A DNA stretch of 64,000 bases from Takifugu bimaculatus (taxonomy: Eukaryota; Chordata; Actinopteri; Tetraodontiformes; Tetraodontidae). Shown one piece after another: positions 31,417 to 43,436 of the stretch (the stretch's first letter is position 1; each line of letters starts with the position of its first letter). Below the pieces are notes generated by a model. It was given only the letters and a program-made list of their open reading frames with translations. It made no database searches and had not been told where the DNA came from. The translations under genes were made by a program, and so were the position numbers. The stretch is taken from contig CP034980.1 in NCBI GenBank assembly GCA_004026145.2, positions 10,643,649-10,707,648 of the forward strand, read 5' to 3'.

Positions 31417-34400
31417 AGTTGTATATTGGCCCCCTGCTGGGCCACATTCGGAGATTCTATGTGAGTTCTCTGATTTCTTAACTGACCAATCAACTCATAG
31501 CTTCAACCACACCCTAGATCTAGTCCTGATTTATGGTGTTGAGGTAGAACATGTGTCAGTGTTCCCTCAGAACCCACTCCTGTCAGATCATTCATTGATC
31601 ACTTTTACATTTATGATTAAGGATTCTTCTATCCTCAGAACACATTCTTACTATAGCAGATGTCTTTCAGATAATGCTGTGCTAATCCCAGGACCACCGT
31701 GCGTTTCCCCAGGGATCAATCATTATAATCTTAGCCCTGCTGAGGTTGACCCTATTGCTGAAGGTGCAGCAACCTCACTGAGAATCACGCTTGATTCTGT
31801 TGCCCCCTAAAAAAGAAAATAGTAAATCAGAGGAGATGTGCGCCCTGGTATAATTCATATATCAGGACCGTCAAGCAGAGAGTGCACAGACTAGAAAGTA
31901 AGTGGTATTTTTTTAAAAATAGATACTTACCATTTAGCATGTAAAGAGTGTCTGGTAGTTTACAAAAAGGCCCTCCGTAAAGCTAGAACAGCTTATTTTT
32001 CTTCTTTAATTGAGGAAAATAAGAACAACCCCTGGTTTCTTTTCAGCACTGTGGCCAAATTAACCAAGAGTCACAGTGTTTTAGATCCACGTATCCCTTC
32101 TTCCCTTAGTGGTGAAGACTTCATGAGCTTCTTCACTGATAAAGTTCTAACTATCAGAGAAAAAGCTAACCAGGCCATCCCAACAACTGGGCCATCACCA
32201 GGTGTGCTGACTGTGGGAACATACAGGTTCTCCAACGAGCCCTTAAACTCCTTCAGCCCTATATATTTTTCTGAGGCGTCCTTGCAAATTCAGAAATCCA
32301 AGTCCACCACATGTCTTTTAGATCCCATCCCAACACACCTGTTGAAGGATGTTTTACCAATCATAGGCAGCTCTATCCTGGACTAGATCAATTGTGCTTT
32401 AGTGACAGGTTATGTACCCCCGGTCCTAAAAAGGCGGCAGTGATTAAGCCGTTGCTTAAAAAACCATCACTGGATCCTCATGTGTTAGCAAACTATAGGC
32501 CTATATCCAACCTTCCTTTTATCTCTAAAATTCTTGAGAAGGTGGTGGTGACTCAGTTACTGGAGCACCTGCAGAGAAAAAGCCTGTTTGAGATGTTTCA
32601 GTCAGGCTTTAGAGCTCATCACAGCACAGAAACAGCACTTCTTAAAGTTACTTCTAAACTAAACTAAACTAAAGTTATCTTCTTATAGATTCAGATCATG
32701 GTTTCTCTGCTGGTTCTGCTGGACCTCAGTGCTGCTTTTGATACAGTTGATCACAGCATCCTGTTACAGAGACTGGAACATGTGATTGGGATTAAAGGGA
32801 CAGCACGAGACTGGTTTAGATCATATTTATCAGATAGATACCAGTTTGCTCATGTCCATGGCGTTCCCTCTTCATACAGTAGGGTTAGCCATTGAGTTCC
32901 ACAAAGTTCTGTACTCGGACCAATCCTTTTCACCTTGTACATGCTTCCCTTAGGGAACATTATTCGGCAGCATGGGATAAATTTTCATTGTTATGCTGAT
33001 GACACTCAGCTTTATTTATCCATGAAACCAGGAGACAGAGAAGTTAGTGAAGCTTCAGACCTGTCTTAAAGACATAAAGTCCTGGATGTCTTCAAATTTC
33101 CTCCTCCTTAACTCAGGAAAAACTGTGGTCGTGGTGTTTGGTCCTGAACCTCTCAGGGATAGATTAGATCACATGATCACTCTAGATGGTATCTCATTAA
33201 CATCGAGTCTCTCTGTGAGGAATCTTGGAGTAATTTTTGATCAAAATCTCTCCTTCAACTCACACATTAAAAGAGTCTCGAGAAGTGCCTTTTTTCAGAC
33301 AGACAGACAGACAGAGTACTTTATTGATCACTTTAGGGGGTGTCCATCAGGGAAATTAGCATCTCCAAAAAAAAACGTACAGCACTGTACAAAATTACCC
33401 ACCACCATTACACACCATTAAACCTATTAAAGGTAATAAAAATAGAATAAAATAAGAAATAAAATAGAATAAATTAAAAATAGAATATAAATATAAAACT
33501 ATAAAAATGTAAATAAATGAATAGATGGATTAATGAACTGAATGAATGGATGTCACAGTATTATGTTATTCCAGTGTTATTCCAGTCCTTCTGTTGGCCC
33601 TCCTCCCCCCCAGTGAGGAGTTGAACAGTCTGATGGCTCGGGGGATGAATGAGTTCCCCAGTGTGTTTGTCCTGAACTTGGGGAGGCGCAGCCTCTGGCT
33701 GATCAGGCTGAGGAACATCACAAGGATTAGGAAACTAATCTAAGCATGATGCTGAAAAGTTAGTCCATACATTTGTTAGTTCCAGGCTGGACTATTGTAA
33801 TTCTTTATTATCAGGGTGTCCAAACAACTCTTTAAGAAGCCTCCAGGTGATCCAAAATGCTGCCGCCAGAGTTCTGACAGGTATTGACAAAAGAGATCAC
33901 ATTACTCCTGTACTGGCGTCTCTTCATTGGCTGCCCGTTAAATTTAGAATAATTTTTAAAACCCTTCTTTTGACCTACAAGGTCCTCAGAGGCCTAGCTC
34001 CATCCTACCTGGAGGAGCTAGTGACACCTTACCAGCCCAATAGACCGCTCTGCTCTCAGAACGCTGGTCTACTTGTGGTTCCCAGAGTCTCTAGGAGTAG
34101 AATGGGTGGCCGAGCATTTAGCTACCACGCCCGCCTGCTATGGAACCAGCTCCCTGTCCAGGTACGGGAGGCTGACTCCATCTCTACTTTTAAAATTAGG
34201 CTTAAAACATACCTCTTTGAAAAAGCGTATTGTTACTTATTCTGTAGTTCCAGTTACTATCATAGACAGACAAATTATCATACTTTAGGGGTCGTCTAAT
34301 CATTAGGTTAACATCTTAGCTATGCTGCTATAGGCCGAGGCTGCCGGGGTCTTGTGTAGTTTTTCTGCTTCTCCCCCCTTTCTGTATTCATTTACAGGTA

Positions 34401-34770
34401 TCGCCGCCTTCAGAACTGCATAATGACCTCCAACTCCGCTGACCCACTCAACCGGCAGCTTACTCAATATAATTTATTTTTGTATTTATTTCTATGCTCT
34501 CTGCCCATCCTCTCCTCTCCTCTCCTCTCCTCTCCTCTCCTCTCCTATCTATTCTATCCTCTACCTGTCCTCCCCCTTCTCCTCTCTCTGCCCAGCCGGC
34601 CATCAGCAGGAGGGTCCCCCTACATGACCCTGGTCCTGCTCAAAGTTTCTTCCTGTTAAAGGGGAGTTTTTCCTTGACACTGTTGCTTGTCTGGGGTTAG
34701 GCCCTGGGATTCTGTAAAGTGCCTTGAAACAATTTTGATTGTAACAGACGCTATATAAATAAAGATTTAT
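31417..34770 (+). mobile_element. L2 LINE, 3' part (ORF2 EN to RT and 3' UTR), continuation of 26487
   Basis: This continues the ORF2 broken at 27896. Endonuclease motifs (LLSDHSLITFTFMI, 31553 frame) are followed by an interdomain region (32051-32386), the RT start (NYRPISNLPFISKILEKVV), motif A (LLDLSAAFDTVDHSILL) and CYADDTQLYLS at about 32992-33025, which keeps the YADD box. The C-terminal part is at 33847-34260. The 3' UTR follows with the TCTCC tract and a tail ending in aaataaagatttattcgatt. Several frameshifts and stops occur. A 410-bp LINE tail interrupts at 33298-33707. The deletion around 31440-31490 (endonuclease) removes codons for GDFNIHVD. Confidence 0.88.
33298..33707 (-). mobile_element. 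Short 3' end of another non-LTR retrotransposon inserted in L2
   Basis: The L2 frame stops at the run of T before 33298 and resumes at ctgaggaacatcac. On the minus strand the inserted piece encodes RLPKFRTNTLGNSFIPRAIR followed by LFNSS, the conserved last residues of CR1/Rex1-like fish LINE proteins. Its 3' end shows tactttattgatcactttag and ends in a CAGA tetranucleotide run. The insertion is 5' truncated to about 410 bp. I cannot say which LINE family. Confidence 0.7.
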
Positions 34771-35356
34771 TCGATTTGATTTGAACAAATTTGTCTTTCT
34801 ACTCTGTCTTGAACAGATGAGGATGCCTGCATCAACACATGGACACACGAGTTTCATTGCATCGTTGTGTTTACATGAGTGTTCTTCAACATGCTGTGTG
34901 CATGTGATTTATTAAACAAGTATAACAGAATGCGTCTGCAGATGTACTCGAGTTTGCATGAATCCAATCCAACCCAAGTGAGCCTGACAACTACTTGCTC
35001 TCCACACTCAAACTCCCTATGTCACCTCATATGATGCCATGTTGAAAACATGTTTTTTCTGTGAAAACTGTCCCCTTTGTGTCTTGAAAACCATTTGTAA
35101 TCAAATGGGAATATTTAGACATTGAGATTACATCTACAGGTTTTACAGTGTATAATGCTGCAAATATTCTGCTAAAGCTGAGATTTAGTTGAGCAGTAGT
35201 TATATAAATAGACATTTGTCCAACATAGTGTAGCTATAAAATAATAAATCACACTTAAGTTATGAAAGAATAAAAAGCAATAGGATGTGAATGAGTGGGA
35301 CTTTTCAAGTCTGCTTCTCTCAGCATGCAGCGACGCATCATTCAGCTTTGACAGGT
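34771..35356. other. No feature recognised
   Basis: Unique-looking, AT-rich sequence between the L2 end and copy B of the 618-bp repeat. No reading frame of interest. Confidence 0.4.
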
Positions 35357-35974
35357 GTTGGATCGCATTACCTCTCGTGTGTCACTGCTAATCCGTGTAT
35401 TCTTTGAATGAAGACTTTAAGAAGAAAAATGCCAATTTCAGAGTGTATTTAGCAAATAGAACCAATTCAAGATACAAATATTACATAGCTCCGGGTTGGT
35501 TCATAACCCTACAATAACAGAGTCAATTGCGAGGGCATGAAGTCTGACAACCTAACTATTCCTTGACCAAATCTTTTATAGAAACACATATGTAAATTAT
35601 TGATGCTAATTCAGTCCAATCCAGTCCTTCTTCTTGGATGACCTCGTCTTCTTATTCCCGTCCCAGTGGATGCTGACACAGTCCTTGTTCTCCATTGTCT
35701 CCCAAATGGCCAGTTCAAAGTTTACCTTCTTGCAGAGGAACTCATCAACACCAGTAAACTATGCTGTCACATTTTATGATGGGGGTTTAACACTTCCCGT
35801 CCGAGTGTCTCCTGCTGATTGCAACTATCTAAACAACAATCGTGAAGGAAGGGTCAACTGACCTTTATTACACTTACTAAAGATTCTCCCATTCCTAACT
35901 TCCCATTCCTAAAGTGCTTCTAACAGAAACATATGGTACAACACATGATAACAAAATAAACACAATTCTCTTTA
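35357..35974. repeat. ~618-bp interspersed repeat, copy B
   Basis: It matches 18437-19054 in the same orientation, with scattered substitutions and small indels. For example, copy B duplicates ttcccattcctaa near 35900, and the two copies also differ at the 35730-35800 stretch. AGGT is found at both edges (35353-35356 and 35975-35978), consistent with a 4-bp target duplication. No protein is encoded. Confidence 0.75.
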
Positions 35975-37117
35975 AGGTCAAGTTGAGAACAAGGCTGCTG
36001 TCTCATTTCAGCTGGAAGATTCATTGACTCCATCCACCAGCAAGACATTCAACACTACCCCACACCCCAATTCCAACAGAGGAGGGTGTTTGATAATAAC
36101 AATCATGCACACAAAGATGTGCATGCCAATACCCTTCCATTGTGTGTGTTATTTTATGATGTCATTATTTTGATATCTGGTTTCACAACTTGCTGTGTGT
36201 GTGTATTTTCTGACCTGTTATTTTCTGATTCTCTGACAGCATTTTCTGGGAATGTGCTTGGCATTTCTATATTGTCCAGTCGAGGTGTCCTGTGGGACAG
36301 GGAGCTGATGAATGTGTGAATATGAACATGGGAATTTTCAACTACAGGGCAAAAAAAGAGAGTTTAGGAGAATGAGTCTTTGCCACAGAAGAGAGCTTCC
36401 CCAGTGCGCAGAGACTCATCTGAGATGCTCCTCATTGCACCTCACAGGTCTGATTCAAACATCCCAGGCATGGATTCGCATCTATTAATGAAGCCAAGTA
36501 AATAATTCAGCTCAAGAAAAGGTTTTACTCACCCTCCTGGCAACCTCTCTTTTAGTTGCCACTCGCACCTTTCTTTGTTTTGTCTTCTTTAAAATTCTCT
36601 CCAATTGCGCTCGACCTGCTTTTGCTGCCTGCTTGTCAGCTCCTCTTTAATTGTTGCAGACTGGCTCTGATTTTACCCTTCCACACTCCTCTTTCTGTCT
36701 CTTTCATCACTGATTTTAATTGGCTGTCTTCCTTCTTTTAACTAAATTCCCAGTCTGAGTTTGTCAGATCTCTGATGTGACTTATTCTGCTCCTTTGCTT
36801 TTTTCTCCATTCTTATTAGACAAAGTTTTAATAATTTACAGATAGGTCATATTTTATGCTATAGTGATTTCACAGCTCCATTTAAGTGATGAGCAACATA
36901 TTCTGTGGAACAAAAGTAGAATTTTTTCAACCCATACCCATGTGAACTTAGCTGTTTCGGTTTTGTATGTTTGTGAACAACCAGTAGTTGAAGTACTGTC
37001 AGGGCATGAAGACACAATCTAAAAGTTAAGTCTTGTCTTTATCTCTGTTGAAAACCAGCAAATCATACAGAAATTTGGGAATGAATAGATTTTTTTTTTA
37101 AAGTTGTTAGAAACCTC
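35975..37117. other. Apparently unique sequence, no gene recognised
   Basis: A T-rich stretch lies around 36550-36750 with short hydrophobic frames that I treat as noise. No repeat family or coding domain was recognised. Confidence 0.4.
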
Positions 37118-38077
37118 ATTTCCCCCCTCCTTGAACCACCACCTTACTGTGGTGGATGTGTTTGTGTGCCCAAATGAACCTGGGAGCAAGGTTGTCTGGG
37201 GCTGTTATGCCACTGGTAGGGCCTCCCATGGCAAACAGGTCCTAAGTGACGGGCCAGAATAAGGGTGGTTCACCAACCCACCATGAAGAGTATACAAACA
37301 AGGTTGTTTACATCACCCGGATTGGTGTTACTGAGGCCCCACTCTGGAGCCAGGCCTTGGGTTGGGGTTTGCAGGCGATGCCTGGTGGCTGAATCTGCAC
37401 CCACGGAACTCGGCCAGGTGCAGCCTGAAATGGCGACGTGGGCCCAAACCCTCTGGATGTTGCAGGGTTGTCTTGGCTGACACGTGTTTGCAACATCACG
37501 TGGCAGTCAGGTACAGCGCCGCTGTATTGGCAGACCGGTGTGGTGGTACCCTTTTTAAAATAGGGGACTGGATAGTGTGTTCCAACTATAGGGTCTCACA
37601 GTCCTCATCCTCCCTGGCTACACCAGAGCACTGGAGAAGAGAATTTAGCCGATAGTTGAACCCTGGATTCAGGAGCAACATTGTGTGGAACACTGGACAA
37701 GCTCTATACCCTGCAAAAGGTGTTTGAGGGTTTATTTGACAATCAGCAAATATTCTGTGGGGGTCTGTGTTGATTCTCATTTATCCAGGTCATAGTTGTC
37801 CAAGTTAAGATTTCTGTCCAGTCAACACAGAAATCTTACCTTGGATTCTGTGGGGGGTGCTCCATCAGTATGGGTTCCGAAGATGTCCTGTCAGCTTCAT
37901 CAAGCCAGGACTTTGGTTGAAAACGGATGGATTGCCCTCTACAGGTTGGTTGAGAAGTGCTGCCTCAAGTGGAGGAGTTCAGGTATCTTGGGGTCTTGTT
38001 AACAAGTGAGGGGAAAGATGAAGCTTGAGATTGACAGGCGGATTGGTGCAGCCAAAGTGGTCAGTAATGTAGTCTGC
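37118..38077 (+). mobile_element. RTE (Rex3-like) LINE, 5' leader fused to degraded RT part
   Basis: It starts with the characteristic leader (cttgaaccaccaccttactg, then cctggtagggcctccc and ggcaaacaggtcctaagtga). After about 300 bp it jumps to the RT region (caacatcacgtggcagtcag, then ggtgtgttccaactataggg), so the endonuclease is deleted. It continues in degraded RT to gtggtcagtaatgtagtctg near 38074, where an L2 tail is inserted. A hairpin-like segment at 37768-37850 resembles the short repeat found at 7184 and 49692. The sequence is strongly diverged, with many stops. Confidence 0.75.
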
Positions 38078-38457
38078 CCCCTCCCGTGTATTCATCTACA
38101 AGTATCACCACCTTCATAGTTGTATGCTGACCTACTGACCTCCAACCCCGCTGACCCACTCATCTCAACTCTACTGGCAGTTTATTTTAATTAATATAAT
38201 GTATTTCTATGTTCTCTACCTATTTTCTCCTCTACCTGTCCTCCTCCTTCTCCTCTCTCTCTACCCAGCCGGCCATCAGCAGGAGGGTCCCCCTATATGA
38301 GCCTGGTCCTGCTCAAGGTTTCTTCCTGTTAAATGGGAGTTTTTCCTTGCCACTGTTGCTTGTTGGGAGTCAGGCCCTGGTATTCTGTAAAGCACCTAGA
38401 AACAATTTTGATTGTAACAGATGCTATATAAATAAAGATTGATTGATTGATTGAGTG
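38078..38457 (+). mobile_element. L2 3' UTR inserted in RTE
   Basis: It begins in the L2 3' UTR (gtattcatctacaagtatca), goes through a shortened TCTCC tract and the tail block, and ends aaataaagattgattgattg. RTE sequence stops on its left at atgtagtctg and resumes on its right at tgtactggaccattatgg, so it is an insertion into an older element. Confidence 0.8.
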
Positions 38458-38945
38458 TACTGGACCATTATGGTAAAAAGAGAGCTTATTCACAAGGCGA
38501 AGCTCTCGATTTACTGGTCAATGTTCACTCCAACTCTCACCTATGGACATGAACTTTGGGGAATGATTAAAAGGACAAGATTGCGGACATAAGCGACTGG
38601 AGTAAGTTTCCTCCGCAGGGTGACTGGGTGCTTCCTTAGAGATAGGGTGAGAAGCTCAGTCACTTGGGAGGAGCTCGGTGTAGGAGCCCCTTCACGTCAA
38701 GAGGAGACAACTGAGGCATCTGATTTGGATGCCCCCCTAGGCACCTGCCTAGGGTGCGTTCCAGGTGTATTGCACCAGGAGGAGGCCCCGAGGCAGACTC
38801 AGGAGACGTTGGAGATAATATGACTCTCTGGCCCAGAGATGCCTCCGAATACTCCCTGAAGAGGTGTATGAAGTTTCTGGGAACAGGGAAGTCTGGCAAT
38901 TGCTGAGGCTGCTGCCCCATGATCTGGTCCTGGACAAAGCAGAAA
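38458..38945 (+). mobile_element. RTE LINE, 3' part (continuation)
   Basis: It contains the same C-terminal region as at 600-1020 in degraded form (caactctcacctatggacat, then gggtgactgggtgcttcctt and gaggctgctgcccc). Here the stretch after gagagctt is complete, unlike the copies with the 20-nt deletion. Frameshifts are many. Tetranucleotide repeats (ggatgggtag, then cagacag) follow at 38960-39010, as expected for the tail. Confidence 0.75.
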
Positions 38946-39109
38946 AAGGTGAGATGGATAAATGGATGGGTAGATCGAGACAGATAGACAGACAGTCAGA
39001 CAGACAGCTTCTTGTACAACAGGATTTTGGTTGACAAGCCTTGTTGTCACAGCAGCATACAAGTATGTAAGTAATGCAATGGCCATAAACAGCTGTTTAT
39101 GTCCATTAC

Positions 39110-39760
39110 AGGATGGCCTGATTAGCTTTTCTCAAATTCTTATATCTTCATTAGTGAAGGAGCTAATGAAGTTTTCACAAGTGAAGAAGAAATACGTATG
39201 TAACTGGTGTAATTCCTCTGTGTTGCATTTTAAAAGAGAATGTCCACACCACTGTTTTCCACTCATCTTTCTACTGAGGAAAATAAAATGAATATACAGG
39301 CTTCATTGACCACATCTGAACCACTCTGTGACAGGGAATGAAAGAAAAAGAGAGCATTAGGCACAATCAAGGTATCCACATGTACTGCATCCCTGAGAAA
39401 GAATATTGGGGAACATGGAATACAGTTCTGCCTGAGGAGGGAAAGCTTAACATCATCAGGTGACATGACAAAAGAAAATAAATTAAAACACATTTTGTGT
39501 AATTCTACATATATGACTTATTACACGTGCATCTAAAACAACATGAATCTGGACTGATTTGGCCACAGTGCTGAAAAGAAATCTTAGGTTCCTTTGGTTT
39601 TCTTCAATTAAAGAAGAAAAATAGGCTGTTTAAGATTTACGGAGGACTGTTTTAAATTACCAGACAGTTATAGGGCTTAGATTATTATGATTGACCCCTG
39701 GAGAAACACATGGTGGTCCTGGGATTAGCACAGGGATCGCTTCCTTAAACCTCATTATGT
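39110..39760 (-). mobile_element. Old L2 LINE fragments, minus orientation
   Basis: Three pieces match the L2 ORF2 interdomain part in order: 39112-39200 (complement of gaagctcatgaagtcttcac in diverged form), 39559-39670 (tttggccacagtgctgaaaa, identical in the other copies), and 39672-39757 (ggtggtcctgggattagcac). A non-L2 block at about 39201-39556 splits the first two. The copy is short, has no ends and is highly diverged. Confidence 0.65.
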
Positions 39761-39895
39761 TGGAAAAAAATTACATTGTTGATGTTATGGGTCATTTTGA
39801 TCAATACTGTGTAAATGCCTCGAAAGAGCCAAGAAAACAGGTTAATCTGAGAACTACTTGATTTTAGATTATAGAAACAGTTAGATAATTGATAT
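39761..39895. other. No feature recognised
   Basis: Short AT-rich spacer between L2 fragments and the 3' end of the next RTE element. Confidence 0.4.
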
Positions 39896-42800
39896 TCAAT
39901 CCATCCACCGCTTATCCGGGGTCAGGTTGCGGGGGCAGCAGCCTAAGCAGAGGCCCAGACTTCCCTCTCCCCAGCTACTTCTTCCAGATTGTTCAGGGAA
40001 ATCCCCAGGCGTTCCCAGACCAGCCGAGAGACATAGTCTCTCCAACGTGTCCTGATTCTTCCCGGTGGCCTCCTACCGGAGGGATATGCCCTGAACACCT
40101 CATCAGGGAGGTGTCCAGGGGCATCCTGACGAGATGCCCAATCCACCTCATCTGGTTCCTCTCAACGTGGAGGAGCAGCGGCTCTACTCCGAGCTCCTCC
40201 CGGATGGCTGAGCTTCTCGCCCTATCTCTAAGGGAGAGCCCAGCCACCCTACGCAGGAAGCTCATTTCGGCCGCTTGTACCCGTGATCTTGTTCTTTCGG
40301 TCATTACCCAAAGCTTATGACAATAGGTGAGAGTAGGAACCAAGATTGAGCGGTAAATCGAGAGCTTTGCCTTTTGGCTCAGCTCTCTCTTCACCACAAC
40401 GGACCGGTGCAGAGTCCACATTACTGCTGATGCCGCACCGATCCGCCTGTCGATCTCCTGCTCCATTCTTCCCTCAATCGTGAACAAGACCCCAAGGTAC
40501 TTGAACTCCTCCACTTGGGGCAGGATCTACTCCTTGACCTGGATAAGAAACTCCACCTTTTTCCAGCTGAGAACCATGGCCTTGTCACACCCTGCTCCAG
40601 CCCATGGACACAGTTCTTTTCCACTCCCCTGCTCACACCACACCCTCTGATCACACACCTGCTCTCAGTCACTGATCACACACCTGCCCTCACTCACTGA
40701 TCACACACCTGCCCTCACTCATCAATCAGTTCACCTACCAGTATATATTCTCCAGCCTCACACTCACTCAGTGCCAGATTGTCTCTGCTATGCATGACCT
40801 TCCAGCGTTTACCTGCCTGTCTTCCCGGAATCGACCCTGCCTGTTTACGACCTGCCTGACCCCCGGTAAATTAACTCTGCCTTCTGTTTTGACCACGAGC
40901 TCAGCCAGTCTCCCTCTGGATTGTTTGCCTGATTCTGCCTGCCTCGACCAAGTCCACTGCCCCGCCCTCGAACTGTTCTTTGTTTGCCAGATTACAGTTA
41001 ATAAACCTGTTAACGGATCATCAGTTTATTGCCTGTTTTGTACTGCACTTGGGTCCATACCATACCCGTCACAGGCCTCAGATTTGGAGGTGCTGATCCT
41101 TATCCCAGCCGCTTCACGCTCGGCAGCGAACCGATCTAGGGATTGTTGGGGGTCACGGGCCCATGACGCCAACAGGACCACATCATCTGCAAAGAGCAGA
41201 GACCCGTTCCTGAGGTCACCAAACCGGACCCCCTCAACACCACGACTGCACCTAGAAATTCTGTCCATAAAAGTTTGAATTGAAAAAACTCTGACACTGA
41301 TCATACAGGAAGTGTACGGCCCGTATCAGGGGGCCCGACATCCCATACTCTCGGAGAACCCCCCACAGGACCCCCCAAGGGACATGGTCGAATGCCTTCT
41401 CTAAGTCCACAAAACCCATGTGGACTGGTTGGGCAAACTCCCACACACCCTCATAGACCAGGCTGAGGGTGTGGAGCTGGTCCACCTTTCCACGCCCAGG
41501 ATGAAAACCACATTGCTCCTCCTGAATCTGAGGTTCAACTATCCCGTGGACCCTCCTCTCCAGTACCCCTGAATAGACCTTACCAGGGAGGCTGAGGAGT
41601 GTGATCCCCCTATAGTTGGAACACACCCTCCGGTCCTCCTTCTTAAAAAGAGGGATTACCACCCCGGTCCGCCAATCCAGCGGCACCGCCCCCGATGTCC
41701 ACGCGATGTTGCAGAGTTGTGTCAACTATGACAGCCCTACAACATCCAGAGCCTTAAGGAACTCCGGGTGGATCTCATCCACCCCCGGGGCCTTGCCACC
41801 GAGGAGTTTTTTGACTACCTCTGCAACTTCAGCCCCAGAGACAAGAGAGCCTGTCCCCAGGTCCCCAGGCCCTGCTTCCTCACTGGAAGGCATGTTGGTG
41901 GGATTAAGGAAGTCTTCAAAGTATTCTTTCCACTGATCCACAACATCCCGAATTGAGGTCAGCAGCACACCATCGCCACTTTACACAGTGTTGACAGGGC
42001 ACTGCTTCCCCTTCCTCAGACGCCGGATGGTTGTCCAGAACCTTTTCGAAGCCCTCCAGAAGTGTTTCTCCATGGCCTCACCGAACTCTTCCCATGCCCA
42101 GGTCTTTGCTTCGGCAACCGCACTAGCTGCACTCCGCTTGGCCTGCTGGTACCTATCTGCTGCTTCAGGAGTCCCACAGGCCAGTAAGGCCCAATACGAC
42201 TCCTTCTTCAGCCTGACGGCATTCCTCACCGCTGGTGTCCACCAGCGGGTTCGGGCATTGCTGCCACGACAGGCACCAACCACCTTATGGCCACAGCACC
42301 GGTCAGCTGCCTCAACAATGGAGGCATGGAACATGATCCACTTTGCCTCAATGTCCCCTGACTCCCCAGGACATGGTCAAAGCTCTCCTGGAGGTGTGAG
42401 TTGAAGCTCCTTCTGACAGGAGACTCGCCAGGCGTTCCCAGCAGATCCTCACAATACGTTTGGGTCTGCCGGGTCTGTCTGGCATCCTTCCCCACCAACG
42501 GAGCCAACTCACCACCAGGTGGTGATCAACTGAGAGCCCTACCCCTCTCTTCACTCAGGTGTCCAGCACATGCGATGACACGACCACAAAGACGATCATT
42601 GATCTGCGGCCTAAGGCGCCGTGGTGGTAAGTGCACATGTGGACACCTTTATGCCTGAACAATTCATTGTCCATTCATTATGGACAATCTGAGACAAGCA
42701 CAGAAGTCCAATAACAAAACACCATTCGGGTTCAGATCAACGGACCGTTTTTCCCAATCACACCTCTCCAGGTCTCACTGTCGCTGCCAAAGTGAACATT

Positions 42801-43436
42801 GAAGTCACCCAGGAGGACGAGGGAACCCCCAGAAGGAGCACTCTCCAGCACTCCCTCTAAGGACTACAAAAAGGGTGGATGCGCTGAACTGTTGTTTGGG
42901 CTCAAAGGATCCGTCCCCCCCACCCGAAGGCGAAGGGAGGCTACCCTCTCATTCACCGGGGTGAACTCCAATATACAGGCACTGAGCCAGGGAACAACGA
43001 GGATTGCCACCCCTGCCTGTCGCCTCTCAACATTGGCAACTCCAGAGTGGTAGCAAGTCCAACCCCTCTCGAGAAGACTGGTTCCAGAGCACTTGCTATG
43101 CGTCAAGGTGAGGCCGACTATACCTAGTTGGAACTTCTCAACCTCGCAGACCAGCTCAGGCTCCTTTCCCATCAGAGAGGTGACATTTCACGTCCCTAGA
43201 GCTAGTTTCTGCAGCCGGGGATCAGACCGCCAAGGTCCCTACCTTTGGCTGCCACCCAACACACAATGCATCAGACCCCCTTGCCCCCCCCCGCAGGTGG
43301 TGAGCCCACAGGAAGGGGGTCCCATGTTGCCTCTTTAGGCTGTGCCCGGCCGGACTCCATGGGCAGAGGTCCGGCCACCAGGCGCTCGCCAACGTGCCCC
43401 GCCCCCAGGCCTGGCTTCAGGAGGGGGCCCCGGTGA
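39896..43436 (-). mobile_element. RTE (Rex3-like) LINE, long copy, minus orientation
   Basis: The 3' end is at 39896, where the plus strand reads tccatccaccgcttatccgg, the expected end of Rex3-like elements. On the minus strand the order is: endonuclease (43172-42864, PELVCEVEKFQLGIVGLTLT; STDHHLVVSWL type motif near 42540), interdomain (42334-41981), RT start (41725-41252: NYRGITLLSLPGKVYSGVLE, FVDLEKAFDHVPWGVLWGVL), LLFADDVVLLASWARD (41304-41026) and the C-terminal domain (40514-39993). The region deleted in the 21692 copy is partly present. Stops and frameshifts are scattered. The 5' leader is missing. A solo LTR interrupts at 40583-41073. Confidence 0.88.
40583..41073 (+). mobile_element. 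Solo LTR inserted in RTE, 5-bp target duplication
   Basis: RTE sequence is continuous on either side. The insert begins TGTCACACC and ends CCCGTCACA, flanked by ggcct on both sides (40578-40582 and 41074-41078). Inside is a TATA-like gtatatattctcc near 40741 and a gttaataaacctg polyadenylation signal near 40998, in the right order for an LTR read on the plus strand. A repeated tcacacacctgc(c/t)ctca motif occurs three times near 40650-40720. No coding sequence. 491 bp. Confidence 0.9.

Noticed and set aside
27897..34770. Palindromic gene amplification
   Set aside because: The arms are explained by one L2 inserted antisense in another, with different internal deletions and a likely AGTT target duplication.
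41616..42658. Plus-strand open frames of 80-138 codons
   Set aside because: They are antisense to the RTE polyprotein, which has EN and RT motifs on the minus strand.
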